From Clostridium sp. UBA4108 (GTDB taxonomy: Bacteria > Bacillota > Clostridia > Clostridiales > Clostridiaceae): a DNA stretch of 64,000 bases. Both the position numbers and the translations under genes were made by a program. The notes beneath the pieces were generated by a model. The model searched no databases, was not told the origin of the DNA, and saw only the letters and a list, made by a program, of their open reading frames with translations. The stretch lies in contig DFXM01000020.1 of NCBI GenBank assembly GCA_002381695.1, positions 392,723 to 456,722 of the forward strand, written 5' to 3'. Shown here piece by piece: positions 54,633-63,983 of the stretch. Position 1 is the stretch's first letter, and every line of letters begins with the position of its first letter.

Positions 54633-55166
54633 ATGATAAAGTTAGAATTAATGAAAAGAGAAGATTTAGAAAAAGTATTATCATGGAATAAAGACAAGGA
54701 TGAGGATTACCTATTACAATGGGCTGGACCACTATATAGTTATCCATTAACGCTTTTACAGTTAAAAGATAGCCTTAAGGCTGCTAATAAGGAAGTCTCG
54801 GAGTCTTATATATATAAGATAATTTCAAAGGAGAGCAATGAAATTGTTGGTACCATTGAATTAAAAGTGATAGGAGAAAAAATAGGAAGAGTTTGTAGAT
54901 TTCTAATTGATGAACAATATAGGGGAGGTGGAAGAGGGACTGAGGCTATAGAAGAGGTATTAAGCATTGGTTTTGAGAAGTTAGGATTTGATAAAATAAC
55001 TCTAGGGGTATTTGATTTTAATGAAGGAGCTATTAAATGTTATGAGAAAGTAGGATTTGTTAAAGATGAGTTTAAAGAAAATGCTAGAAAGTCATCCAAG
55101 GGATATTGGAATTTATACAATATGGGGATTTCAAAAACTAAGTGGTTAGAGAGAACTAGCAAATAG
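54633..55166 (+). CDS. GNAT family N-acetyltransferase
   Basis: A 177-aa acetyltransferase: RFLIDEQYRGGGRGTEAIEEV forms the acetyl-CoA loop, and FNEGAIKCYEKVGFV is the usual late motif. AAGGAG precedes the ATG. Substrate unknown. Confidence 0.87.
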   Translation: MIKLELMKREDLEKVLSWNKDKDEDYLLQWAGPLYSYPLTLLQLKDSLKAANKEVSESYIYKIISKESNEIVGTIELKVIGEKIGRVCRFLIDEQYRGGGRGTEAIEEVLSIGFEKLGFDKITLGVFDFNEGAIKCYEKVGFVKDEFKENARKSSKGYWNLYNMGISKTKWLERTSK

Positions 55167-55223
55167 ATATGGCAGATTAAATAGATAATAACTAAATATT
55201 TTTGTTTTGTAGGAGGAGTGGAT

Positions 55224-55973
55224 TTGACATTACCAAAGGTTAATCAGTTCTTAAGAGAAGTACAATTATGTAGGAATAAGATTTCTGATTTTAATGAGTA
55301 TCCCTTTTCTTTAGAGGTGGTAAGAAATTTATATGAGTTACAATTTCACCCTAAGGTAACTTTCATTGTGGGAGAAAATGGAACTGGAAAATCTACCATA
55401 CTTGAAGCAATAGCAGTAGCTTATGGCCTTAATCCAGAGGGAGGTACAAGAAATTTTACCTTTTCTACTATGAATACTCATTCAAACTTAAATGAATATC
55501 TAAGATTAATAAAGGGTATTAAAAGACCAGAGGATAGTTTTTTTCTAAGAGCAGAAAGCTTTTATAATGTGGCAAGTAATATAGAGGAGCTTGATAGAGA
55601 AGGTATGGGACCTAGGATTATAGATTCTTATGGCGGGCGTTCGCTTCATGCTCAGTCCCATGGAGAAAGCTTTTTTTCAGTAATATTACATAAATTTAAG
55701 GGTAGAAGCCTATATATTTTAGATGAGCCTGAAGCTGCATTATCTCCAGCGCGTCAGATGGCTATGATTTCTAGAATACATGAACTGGTAAATGAAAATT
55801 CTCAATTTATAATAGCCACTCACTCACCAATTCTTATGGCTTATCCAGACTCAATAATATATGAGATAAAGGATGGATTAAATATAGTTAAATATAAAGA
55901 AACTGAGCATTATTTATTGATGAGAGATTTTATTAATAAACCAGAAAAAATGCTTCAGATACTGATGGAATAG
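55224..55973 (+). CDS. AAA/ABC-type ATPase, orphan
   Basis: A 249-aa soluble ATPase: Walker A GENGTGKSTILEAIA, a SHGESFFS signature-like segment, Walker B LYILDEPEAALS and the switch FIIATHSP. This is the AAA_21 class of predicted ATPases, without membrane segments. The start is TTG 55224, seven bases after AGGAGG; the GTG at 55218 is too close. No partner nuclease or other effector is adjacent, so it may be a housekeeping orphan. Confidence 0.85.
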   Translation: MTLPKVNQFLREVQLCRNKISDFNEYPFSLEVVRNLYELQFHPKVTFIVGENGTGKSTILEAIAVAYGLNPEGGTRNFTFSTMNTHSNLNEYLRLIKGIKRPEDSFFLRAESFYNVASNIEELDREGMGPRIIDSYGGRSLHAQSHGESFFSVILHKFKGRSLYILDEPEAALSPARQMAMISRIHELVNENSQFIIATHSPILMAYPDSIIYEIKDGLNIVKYKETEHYLLMRDFINKPEKMLQILME

Positions 55974-56091
55974 TCTTAAATATTCTACGCATTAAGTGAA
56001 TCTTATATATGAATTAATCTATTTTAGTATCACCTTATTTATACCATTCATATAAATAAAGTAAGGTTATTATACATAAGGTTAATAACAA

Positions 56092-56139
56092 TTTTTTAGA
56101 TAACAAGTAATATAGCTATATTATTTGTTATCTAAAAAA
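56092..56139. repeat. 48-base palindrome ahead of the glycosyltransferase gene
   Basis: TTTTTTAGATAACAAGTAAT and its complement meet at a GC centre (56115/56116) without a loop; only one G-T mispair. The T-run side faces away from the gene, so it is not an ordinary terminator. It ends 16 bases before the start codon. The rest of the 55974-56155 gap has nothing else notable. Confidence 0.8.
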
Positions 56140-56155
56140 CTTTTGGGGGTAGAGT

Positions 56156-56818
56156 ATGAATAATAAAAAGGTCTGTTTTATAACATGTGTAAATGATGAC
56201 TTACTTTATAACCACTGTTTAAATTATATAAATAAGTTAAATGTACCAGATGGATATGAATTAGAAATATTATCTTTAGAAAACTCATCTAGTATTACAA
56301 ATGCTTATAATAAAGCCATTAATTTAAGCCATGCAAAATATAAAATATATTTACATCAAGATACCTATATAATTAATGAAAACTTTATAAAAGATATATT
56401 AGAAATATTTGAAAGTAATTTGGACATAGGTATGCTAGGGGTTGTGGGTTGTAAAGCATTATCTATGGATGGAATATGGTGGAATTCACCTAGTACCGTA
56501 GGAAAAGTAATAGAAATTCATACAGGAATTCTTGGATTGCTTCAGTTTAGAGAGGTAGAAGATATTGAATATGTGGATTCTATAGATGGATTAATAATGA
56601 TTACTCAATATGATATTAAGTGGAGAGAGGATTTGTTTGATGGATGGCATTTTTATGATACATCTCAGTGTATGGAGTTTAAAAGAAAAGGATATAAAGT
56701 AGGAGTCCCAAAGCAATTCTATCCCTGGTGCATACATGATTGTGGAATAGTTGACACATCAAACGGATATGAAGAATATAGAAGTATATTTTTAAAGGAA
56801 TACTTAAAATATTGCTAG
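56156..56818 (+). CDS. Glycosyltransferase (GT2-like, StrF type)
   Basis: A 220-aa protein with the GT-A fold features of the PF13712-like family: SSITNAYNKAINLSHAKYKI, LHQDTYIINENF (metal-binding HxD-type motif) and DGWHFYDTSQCMEFKRKGYK. It probably transfers a sugar to an unknown acceptor. TTGGGGGT precedes the ATG. Alone, behind a large palindrome. Confidence 0.8.
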   Translation: MNNKKVCFITCVNDDLLYNHCLNYINKLNVPDGYELEILSLENSSSITNAYNKAINLSHAKYKIYLHQDTYIINENFIKDILEIFESNLDIGMLGVVGCKALSMDGIWWNSPSTVGKVIEIHTGILGLLQFREVEDIEYVDSIDGLIMITQYDIKWREDLFDGWHFYDTSQCMEFKRKGYKVGVPKQFYPWCIHDCGIVDTSNGYEEYRSIFLKEYLKYC

Positions 56819-56921
56819 GTAAGGATTTAAAATAAACACTTTTATTTGTTGTAGTATACATCTATATATTTATAATGATAATTAGAAATATATTTCAATT
56901 AATTGAGAAAGATAAGGTAAT

Positions 56922-56958
56922 GAGGCACTTGCTGTTTGAATTCAGGAAGTGCTTTATT
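56922..56958 (+). terminator. Probable terminator
   Basis: Stem GGCACTTGCTG/CAGGAAGTGCTT (one mismatch), loop TTTGAATT, then TTATTG. The only element seen in the 276-base gap before the ABC operon. Confidence 0.55.
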
Positions 56959-57093
56959 GTGCTTAAGCTAGATAGAAAATTATTTACTTTTGCTTCATAA
57001 ATGAATTATTACAAAATTGTTATAATTCCTTATACCTTAGAGTAATAAAGGGGCATTATTATATAAGTATAGTAACACATAGGAGGGATAGGT

Positions 57094-57759
57094 ATGGTGG
57101 TTATAAAAACTGAAGAATTAAGTAAAATATATGGGAAACAAAATAATAAGGTTGTAGCTTTAGATAGAGTTAGTATAGAGGTTGAGAAAGGGGAATTTGT
57201 AGCTGTAATAGGAGCTAGTGGTTCTGGAAAGAGTACCTTACTTCACCAAATAGGAGGGGTAGATAGACCTACCTCAGGGAAGGTTATCATTGATAATGAG
57301 GATATATATAAACTAAATGAAAGTAATCTTGCTGTATTTAGAAGGAGAAAAATAGGCTTTGTATTTCAATCCTTTAATCTAATACCGGTTTTATCAGTGG
57401 AAGAAAATATTAAAATGCCAGTGCTTTTAGATTATAAAAAGGTGGATGAGGAATATTTTAGAGATTTAGTAAAGACCATTGGAATTGATGATAGATTAAA
57501 TCATCTTCCCTCTGAGCTTTCAGGAGGACAAATGCAAAGGGTTGCCATAGCTAGAGCATTGATTAATAAGCCAGCAATTATATTAGCAGATGAGCCTACA
57601 GGAAATCTTGATAGTGAAACCTCAAAGGAGATAATTGAGCTTCTTAAGTATTCCGTTAGAAAGTATAATCAAACAGCTATAATTATTACCCATGACTTAA
57701 ACATTGCAGAAAATGCAGATAGAATAATTAAGATTAAAGATGGTAAAGTTGTGAAATAG
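57094..57759 (+). CDS. ABC transporter ATP-binding protein (MacB/BceA type)
   Basis: A 221-aa ATPase: Walker A GASGSGKSTLL, signature LSGGQMQRVAIARAL, Walker B IILADEPTGNLD. The Q-loop region FVFQSFNLIPVLSVEENI is of the LolD/MacB class. It powers the FtsX-type permease that follows by 11 bases. TAGGAGGG precedes the ATG. Confidence 0.94.
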   Translation: MVVIKTEELSKIYGKQNNKVVALDRVSIEVEKGEFVAVIGASGSGKSTLLHQIGGVDRPTSGKVIIDNEDIYKLNESNLAVFRRRKIGFVFQSFNLIPVLSVEENIKMPVLLDYKKVDEEYFRDLVKTIGIDDRLNHLPSELSGGQMQRVAIARALINKPAIILADEPTGNLDSETSKEIIELLKYSVRKYNQTAIIITHDLNIAENADRIIKIKDGKVVK

Positions 57760-57770
57760 GAGGGAGAGTT

Positions 57771-60314
57771 ATGAGAAGTTACAGTGAAATATCTACAAGA
57801 TATATGAAAGAAAATAAAAAAAGAACTACCCTAACCATAATGGGAATAGCTCTTGCTACTATATTAATATTTGCCATCGGAACCTTTTTATTAAGCTTTA
57901 AAGATTCTATGCTTCAAAATCTCCTAAGGATAGGAGGAGAGTATGAATTCAAAATTAATGATATAAATTCAACTGAGGTAGAGAAGCTTATTAATAATGC
58001 AGAGGTTAAAAGTAATGCCATTTTAATGGGAGAGGCAAAAGAATATAAAACTAAAGCCACTGGGGCAGAGGCATGGGTTTATGCAGGAGATAAAAATTAT
58101 TATGAGAAAATATATACGAATGAAATAATAGAAGGTGTTAAACCAGCTAAAGAAAATGAGATCATAGTTGATACATATACTAGAAATGCATTAAAAATTA
58201 AGCTAGGAGAGGAAATTACCTTAGAAGATAAAAATGGACAAGAAGATATATTTAAAGTAGTGGGAGTAACAGAACCACAAGGATATTTTGGTGGATATAA
58301 TATATATTCCTACTTTGATAGGAGCAAGCTTAATAGTGATAGCAATTATAGTGTTTATATTAATTTAAACTCGAAGAAGGATAAGCAGGAGATAATAAAT
58401 AAGGTTTTATCTGATGCTAACATAGAATTAGAAGATTATACAAAAGAAGATAATAGTCAAGTACTATATTTAACAGGCAATGGAGGAAATGAGCATGTAA
58501 GTGCTGGAATAATGAATATAGCAATATTTGTTATAGCTATAATAATAATTTGCACAATTACTGTTATATATAATTCTTTTAATATATCTGTAATAGAGAG
58601 AACAAAGTACTTCGGAATACTTAAAGCAGTAGGTACAACTCCAAGACAAATAAAAACCATCATATATAAAGAAGGATATTTAATGGGGCTTATTGCTTTA
58701 CCAATAGGATGTATTATAGGATTTTTATCTCTAAAATATGGGATAAAAATATTTATTGGAAATAGCATAATGATGATGGAGAATTTTAAAGTAGGCTTCT
58801 ACCCAAGTATTATTTTAATCACAGCAGCCATAGTTATAGTAACTATATATATATCCTTGTTGGGACCAGCCCACAAGGCAAAAAAGGTATCAGCAGTTGA
58901 TGCTATGAGAAATAAAAATGATATAAAGCTTGGAAAGATTAAGAAGAGAAAAAGCACTATTATAACTAAGGTATTTGGAATAGAGGGAAGTATTGCTTAT
59001 AAAAATATTAGAAGGACTCCATTTAGGTTTATAGTAACTGTAATAGCCTTAATAATTTCCGTGGTAATGTTTAATGTGTTCTATGGCTTTATGGATTTTG
59101 CAAAACAAACAGTTATGCAGCAATTTTTATATTGTGAGTTTGATGCTCAGCTTAATAATATAGACACAAGTAAGAGTTTTTCAAAGGAAGAATTAAATGA
59201 AATACAGGCTCAAAATCCTAAGGGGACTATTTATCAGTACTATCTAAAGAATGAGAGTGTAAAGCTTCCTACAGAGTATATTAATAGTGAATATGAAAAG
59301 AAGACAGGATATTTAGATTTAAGTGATAATAGTAGATTTCAGGATATAGGATATACAGACATAAGAGGAAATGGATATTATATTGGGGGAACCAAAGAAT
59401 TAAGGCAAGTAGAAAAATATATAACAGAAGGAAGATTCGATGAAGAAGCTTTAAAAAATGGAGGAATAATTTTAGTTGATGGTACTAAAATTACTACAGA
59501 AGAAGGAAAAAGAGAAATTGTGAGACGAACAACATATAAGGTAGGAGATACTATAAAAATTCCAAAGGTTAAGGTAGAAGAAGGGACTGAAATCCTTTCA
59601 GAACCAAGTGAAGAAAAAATAGAAGAGGCCATAAAAAATAATCAATTTTATGAATTACCTATTATAGCAATAGCAGATAGAGAACCTATAATGGGACAAT
59701 ATGGAGACAATAAAATAAATCTTTTAATCCATGAGGAAGCATATAAAAAGGATATGGGAGAATTTGATCCAAATACAATTTTCTTTAGCTTTAATGGGGA
59801 TACTAAGGCTAGGGAAAAGGCCATTGAATATTTTCAAGATATAAGTAATACTAGTAATTATAAATATATGGATATTGGTGATAGCTTAAAAGAGGTTGAA
59901 GACTTATATAAACAAGTACAATTCTTTGTATACTGTTTTATAATTGTAATTTCTATCATATCAATTGTTAATATATTTAATACTATATCAACCAATCTAC
60001 TTCTAAGAAAGAAGGAATTTTCAACCCTTAAGGCTATAGGTATGACTGAAAAGCAACTTAGAAGAAGTGTACTTCTTGAGGGAACCTTATATGGAATAAT
60101 AGCTGCCATAGTTGGAGGAATATTATCAGCTCTTCTTTTAGCCCTTATGATTAAAACCGGAGGCGGAGTTGCAGATGTAAAATATAACTTTGCAGCGGTA
60201 CCATTTATTCTTTCAATTATCTGTGCCATAGGAGTTACTTACATTTCAACCCTAGTACCTCTTAGAAGATTAAAAAATCTTACAATAGTGGAAGGTATTA
60301 GTGATGATGAATAG
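57771..60314 (+). CDS. ABC transporter permease, FtsX/MacB type
   Basis: An 847-aa permease with FtsX modules at about residues 245-380 and 700-840, each with three or four membrane segments (IFVIAIIIICTITVIYN; FFVYCFIIVISIISIVNIFN), separated by a large extracellular region, and a further membrane segment at the start and at about 420. The motif FGILKAVGTTPRQIK recurs as FSTLKAIGMTEKQLR. Such permeases with a neighbouring two-component system usually serve antimicrobial-peptide resistance or envelope sensing. Confidence 0.9.
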   Translation: MRSYSEISTRYMKENKKRTTLTIMGIALATILIFAIGTFLLSFKDSMLQNLLRIGGEYEFKINDINSTEVEKLINNAEVKSNAILMGEAKEYKTKATGAEAWVYAGDKNYYEKIYTNEIIEGVKPAKENEIIVDTYTRNALKIKLGEEITLEDKNGQEDIFKVVGVTEPQGYFGGYNIYSYFDRSKLNSDSNYSVYINLNSKKDKQEIINKVLSDANIELEDYTKEDNSQVLYLTGNGGNEHVSAGIMNIAIFVIAIIIICTITVIYNSFNISVIERTKYFGILKAVGTTPRQIKTIIYKEGYLMGLIALPIGCIIGFLSLKYGIKIFIGNSIMMMENFKVGFYPSIILITAAIVIVTIYISLLGPAHKAKKVSAVDAMRNKNDIKLGKIKKRKSTIITKVFGIEGSIAYKNIRRTPFRFIVTVIALIISVVMFNVFYGFMDFAKQTVMQQFLYCEFDAQLNNIDTSKSFSKEELNEIQAQNPKGTIYQYYLKNESVKLPTEYINSEYEKKTGYLDLSDNSRFQDIGYTDIRGNGYYIGGTKELRQVEKYITEGRFDEEALKNGGIILVDGTKITTEEGKREIVRRTTYKVGDTIKIPKVKVEEGTEILSEPSEEKIEEAIKNNQFYELPIIAIADREPIMGQYGDNKINLLIHEEAYKKDMGEFDPNTIFFSFNGDTKAREKAIEYFQDISNTSNYKYMDIGDSLKEVEDLYKQVQFFVYCFIIVISIISIVNIFNTISTNLLLRKKEFSTLKAIGMTEKQLRRSVLLEGTLYGIIAAIVGGILSALLLALMIKTGGGVADVKYNFAAVPFILSIICAIGVTYISTLVPLRRLKNLTIVEGISDDE

Positions 60315-60395
60315 GTAAATAGATAATAGGGAAAAAGTTTCAAATATTAACCATATAGGATATAATATAATTAAATAGGATGAATAATTAAACAG

Positions 60396-60435
60396 GCTCA
60401 GCTGGAATTTTATTTTAAATATCCAACTGAGCTTT
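60396..60435 (+). terminator. Hairpin between the permease and the response regulator
   Basis: Stem GCTCAGCTGGA / TCCAACTGAGC (one G-U), followed by TTTTAG. Probably a partial terminator that lets some transcription pass to the regulator, whose own promoter region could include TATAAT at 60362. Confidence 0.6.
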
Positions 60436-60455
60436 TAGAGCATTATGGAGGATAT

Positions 60456-61145
60456 ATGAAGATATTATTAGTTGAAGACGATATTACCCTTGCTATGGGG
60501 ATTGAATACTCACTTAAAAATGAAGGCTTTGAAATAGTTCATGGGAGTAACCTAAAAGAAGCAAGAGTTTTTATAGAAAAAGATAATATAGATATGATTC
60601 TATTAGATGTAATGTTACCGGATGGTAATGGTTACGATTTCTGTAAGGACATTAGAAGAAAAGTGGAGGTTCCAATTATTTTCTTAACTGCTTGTGATGA
60701 AGAGGTTAATGTAGTCTTGGGGCTAGATATGGGAGCAGATGATTATTTAACTAAGCCTGTTAGAGTACGAGAATTAATTGCAAGAATTAATGCAGTTACA
60801 AGAAGACGTGGAGTAGAAAAAAAGGGGAATGAAAAACAGAAAATTACATATAGAGATTTGACTATATATCCTTTGAAATTTGAGGTTTATAAAGATGAAG
60901 AAAAAATAATATTAACCTCTGTTGAATATAAACTTTTACTGTTATTGCTGCAAAATATGGGAGATGTACTTACAAGAAAGCAACTGTTAGAAAAACTTTG
61001 GGATATTGAAGGTGATTTTATTGAAGAGAAAACTTTGACTGTATATATTAATAGACTAAGAGAAAAACTTAAGGAAGAAAAAAATACACCATACATTGAA
61101 ACCGTAAGAGGAATTGGATACAGATGGATAAACGAAAAGTGTTAA
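60456..61145 (+). CDS. OmpR-family response regulator
   Basis: A 229-aa regulator: receiver domain (acidic EDD near 7-9, phospho-acceptor Asp51 in LLDVMLPDG, KPVR loop) and C-terminal winged helix ending ETVRGIGYRWI. GGAGG precedes the ATG. Overlaps the kinase gene by 22 bases. Likely controls the ABC genes upstream. Confidence 0.93.
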   Translation: MKILLVEDDITLAMGIEYSLKNEGFEIVHGSNLKEARVFIEKDNIDMILLDVMLPDGNGYDFCKDIRRKVEVPIIFLTACDEEVNVVLGLDMGADDYLTKPVRVRELIARINAVTRRRGVEKKGNEKQKITYRDLTIYPLKFEVYKDEEKIILTSVEYKLLLLLLQNMGDVLTRKQLLEKLWDIEGDFIEEKTLTVYINRLREKLKEEKNTPYIETVRGIGYRWINEKC

Positions 61146-62395
61146 ATATAAGAAGATTCTACAGAAATCCTGAAGTTAAAAAAATTACAGTGAAATTTAT
61201 AATTATTCTACTAGTTGGAATAATTACTATTTTTTCTGCATCATCTTTTATAGTTAAAAGAGTTAATAGGTTAATGATAAATCAAAATGCAATAATTTTA
61301 TCTAACATATTAGAAGAAAAGGACACGATAAGTGTAATAAAAGATTTTTATAAAATAAGTAATAAGGAAGAAGTACAAAGAGCTAATGAATTGTTAAAAA
61401 GCTATGGTTATGGCGAAAATATGTCTATGGCAAGTAATGAAATAGGAACCTATATAGGGAAGGAAATCCTTACTGTATTTATTCCAATGGGTGTACTTTA
61501 TTTAGTAATATTATATCTTTTGTTCTTAAAGGAACTTAGAGGTATATATATAAAGATGGACGAGATTGTAACAAAAACAGGAGGCGTATCTAGTGGGAAA
61601 TATAAGCGTATTGAAGGAGATTTTAATGAAGGTGAAATGGCAGTACTCATTTCCTCATTAAATTATATGGGAGATAGAGTGAATAACTCCATTGAGCTTC
61701 TCAAAGCGGAAAAGGAATATTTAAAGGATTTCTTATCTGATATTTCCCATCAGTTAAAGACTCCTCTAGCCTCATTAATTATGTTTAATGATCTATTAAA
61801 AGAAAATGAAAATATGCCCTATGAGGATAGGATAAAGTTTTTAGATAAATGTGAAGAACAGCTTGAAAGAATGGAATGGTTAATAATGAATCTTCTAAAG
61901 GTTGGAAGACTAGAGGCTGGAGCAGTTAACTTTGAAAAGGAATATGAGCCACTAAGAGACACTATAGATATGGCAGTATCTTCACTAATTCAGAAAGTGA
62001 AAAAGAAAAACCAGCAGTTAATAATTTATGGGGATTTAGATATAGCTGTAAGCCATGATAGACATTGGCTAGCTGAAGCTATTTCCAACATATTGAAAAA
62101 TGCCATTGAACATACACCCTATGAAGGGAAAATAGAAATAGGTGTAGAAAGAGGAGCACTTATAACTAAAATAAATATTGTGGATAATGGAAAGGGAATG
62201 TCAGAAGAGATTCAGCAGAAGGTATTTAAAAGATTTTATAAGGGAGAAAATAGTGTAGATCCAAAGAGTATAGGTATTGGACTTTCTCTATCTAAAAGCA
62301 TTATAGAAAAACAAGGGGGAGAAATTAAGCTAAGAAGTAAAGAGGGGGAGGGAACTACCTTTGTCATTAGCTTTATAGATTCTTTAAAAGAATAA
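61124..62395 (+). CDS. Sensor histidine kinase
   Basis: A 423-aa kinase with two membrane segments (about 22-44 and 114-135) and a 70-residue outer loop, HAMP-like region, HisKA with His209 in DISHQLKTPLASL, and HATPase boxes NAIEHTPYEGK, DNGKGMS and SIGIGLSLSKSI. The loop is longer than in BceS-type kinases, so it may sense a ligand directly. Partner of the response regulator. Confidence 0.93.
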   Translation: MDKRKVLNIRRFYRNPEVKKITVKFIIILLVGIITIFSASSFIVKRVNRLMINQNAIILSNILEEKDTISVIKDFYKISNKEEVQRANELLKSYGYGENMSMASNEIGTYIGKEILTVFIPMGVLYLVILYLLFLKELRGIYIKMDEIVTKTGGVSSGKYKRIEGDFNEGEMAVLISSLNYMGDRVNNSIELLKAEKEYLKDFLSDISHQLKTPLASLIMFNDLLKENENMPYEDRIKFLDKCEEQLERMEWLIMNLLKVGRLEAGAVNFEKEYEPLRDTIDMAVSSLIQKVKKKNQQLIIYGDLDIAVSHDRHWLAEAISNILKNAIEHTPYEGKIEIGVERGALITKINIVDNGKGMSEEIQQKVFKRFYKGENSVDPKSIGIGLSLSKSIIEKQGGEIKLRSKEGEGTTFVISFIDSLKE

Positions 62396-62507
62396 GATAT
62401 AATATATTTAGATAAAAGTGTAAATAGTTTTTAGAGAAGTTACTTTGAATTAATATAGTATGGTGTAGAACCATAAAGTAAAGAGTAATGATATGGAGGA
62501 CAAAATA

Positions 62508-63758
62508 TTGGGGATGAAAGTTGAGCATTTAAACTCCATGTATAGGAATAAATGGTGGAATTCTAGCAGTGAGTTAAAACTAGAGAATCAACCTAGCACC
62601 TATTGGGAAAAGAGAAAAAATGAAAAAAAGTTTAATACACTTATAGATAATATTATAAATCATATAGAAAACTTTCCTGAGGATGTAAATGCAAGAGTAA
62701 AGTGGAAGGAGATAGGGAATAAATATCTGGACAACATAATTTTAAAAGAAGATACTTTCAAGCTGGGAATTTTAGATAAGGAAATGAAAGCTCAATTTTT
62801 TAGGAGTACTAATGATTTTATAAAGGCGTGTAAGAGTTTTGATAAGAGCTTAAACTATGAAGATATCGGGCAAGCAATGAGAAATGTTTGGATAGTGAAT
62901 ATATTTCAAAAGGTAGTAGGAGAGGAAATCAAATTTACTGATGCCATATTTGGATATAGTATGCTATATCCCTATACAGATAATTATTTAGACGATATAG
63001 GAGTAACTAAGGAGGAAAAAAAAGAATTCAATAATAGATTTACTCGAAGACTTAAAGGAAATAGTATAAAGGCTGTAAATCCTCATGAAGATAAGGTATA
63101 CAACCTAGTAGCCTATATAGAATCAGTGTTCCAAAGGGATAAATATCCTATGCTATATGATAGCTTACTACTTATACATCAGGGGCAAATTAAAAGTCTT
63201 ACTCAACAAGATGAAGTAACAATACCCTACGAGAGAGATATTTTGGAAATATCTATTGAGAAGGGTGGAGCTTCTGTGCTTGCTGATGGTTATCTTATTA
63301 GAGGGACCTTAACTGAAGAAGAGGAAGATTTTGCTTATGGATATGGATTTTTGCTTCAACTTTGTGATGACCTTCAGGATGTAAAGAGTGATTTAGAAAA
63401 TAATCATATGACAGTTATGTCACAGCTAGCGACAAAATATCCATTAGATGTGATGACTAATAAGTTAATAAATTTAACCATAGATGTGGTTGACAATGCA
63501 CGGTGTTTTAAAGATAAGAATAGCAGTGAATTAAGAAAGCTTATAAAGGATAATTGTATAAATATGATATTATTTGCTATAGCTGATAATGAGGATTACT
63601 TCTCAAAGGCTTATATTGAAGAGATATCTAAAATATTACCTTTTAGAATGAGCTATATTAAAGAGCTAAAAAAGAACCTGAATAAAAAGTTTAAGAAATT
63701 AACTTCTATTTATGAAGAAGAGGAGTTAGAAAAAATATTGTTATATCTAATAGAATAA
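62508..63758 (+). CDS. Class I isoprenoid biosynthesis-type enzyme
   Basis: A 416-aa all-helical protein of the polyprenyl synthase/terpene cyclase superfamily. Two acidic metal-binding motifs are visible: DNYLDD (about 158-163) and DDLQD (about 287-291), the latter followed by KSDLENN. The overall sequence is unlike typical farnesyl or geranylgeranyl synthases and it is longer. It may make or modify a prenyl chain or cyclise one. TTG at 62508 is used since GGAGG ends eight bases before it; the ATG at 62493 overlaps that site. Single gene after the two-component system. Confidence 0.7.
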   Translation: MGMKVEHLNSMYRNKWWNSSSELKLENQPSTYWEKRKNEKKFNTLIDNIINHIENFPEDVNARVKWKEIGNKYLDNIILKEDTFKLGILDKEMKAQFFRSTNDFIKACKSFDKSLNYEDIGQAMRNVWIVNIFQKVVGEEIKFTDAIFGYSMLYPYTDNYLDDIGVTKEEKKEFNNRFTRRLKGNSIKAVNPHEDKVYNLVAYIESVFQRDKYPMLYDSLLLIHQGQIKSLTQQDEVTIPYERDILEISIEKGGASVLADGYLIRGTLTEEEEDFAYGYGFLLQLCDDLQDVKSDLENNHMTVMSQLATKYPLDVMTNKLINLTIDVVDNARCFKDKNSSELRKLIKDNCINMILFAIADNEDYFSKAYIEEISKILPFRMSYIKELKKNLNKKFKKLTSIYEEEELEKILLYLIE

Positions 63759-63765
63759 TAAATTA

Positions 63766-63806
63766 GGCTTAGTTTTAATATAGTGTTGATAATGAACTAC
63801 ATATTA
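63766..63806. repeat. Half copy of the dispersed palindromic repeat
   Basis: GGCTTAGTTTTAATATAGTG followed by TTGATAATGAACTACATA matches the left arm of the family. It abuts the compositionally different block at the right edge, which may have inserted into it. Confidence 0.65.
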
Positions 63807-63983
63807 TTACTCACAGCTTTGCATAAATTCAACTAGAGATTCCTTTGCTCTGCAGGAATCTAAGTTTACACTTAAACCGTTTCGAAAGCTTGATTTACTA
63901 AGGCCCCATTCAAGCAAAAAGCTAAAATACAACAACTCGATTCTCCCGAACAAGTTGTATTTCTTAACGCTTTTCACTTTCAT
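63807..63983 (-). CDS. Short ORF in a compositionally distinct block, possible mobile-element piece
   Basis: A 58-aa frame beginning MKVKSVKKYNLFGRIELLYF and ending KESLVEFMQSCE. The frame is open to the right edge (IYLGS precedes the Met), and no ribosome site is seen, so it could be part of a longer ORF or a non-coding element. GC content is about 38% by hand count over 120 bases, above the surrounding DNA. Three hairpin-like repeats lie in it, for example AAATACAAC/GTTGTATTT. I do not recognise a function. Confidence 0.4.
   Translation of the reverse strand: MKVKSVKKYNLFGRIELLYFSFLLEWGLSKSSFRNGLSVNLDSCRAKESLVEFMQSCE

Noticed and set aside
59858..60229. 123-aa minus-strand ORF
   Set aside because: Antisense to the FtsX permease; repetitive hydrophobic shadow composition.
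57094..62395. Naming the module BceABRS
   Set aside because: The kinase loop is too long for the BceS type and the permease identity cannot be fixed without a search; the general label was kept.
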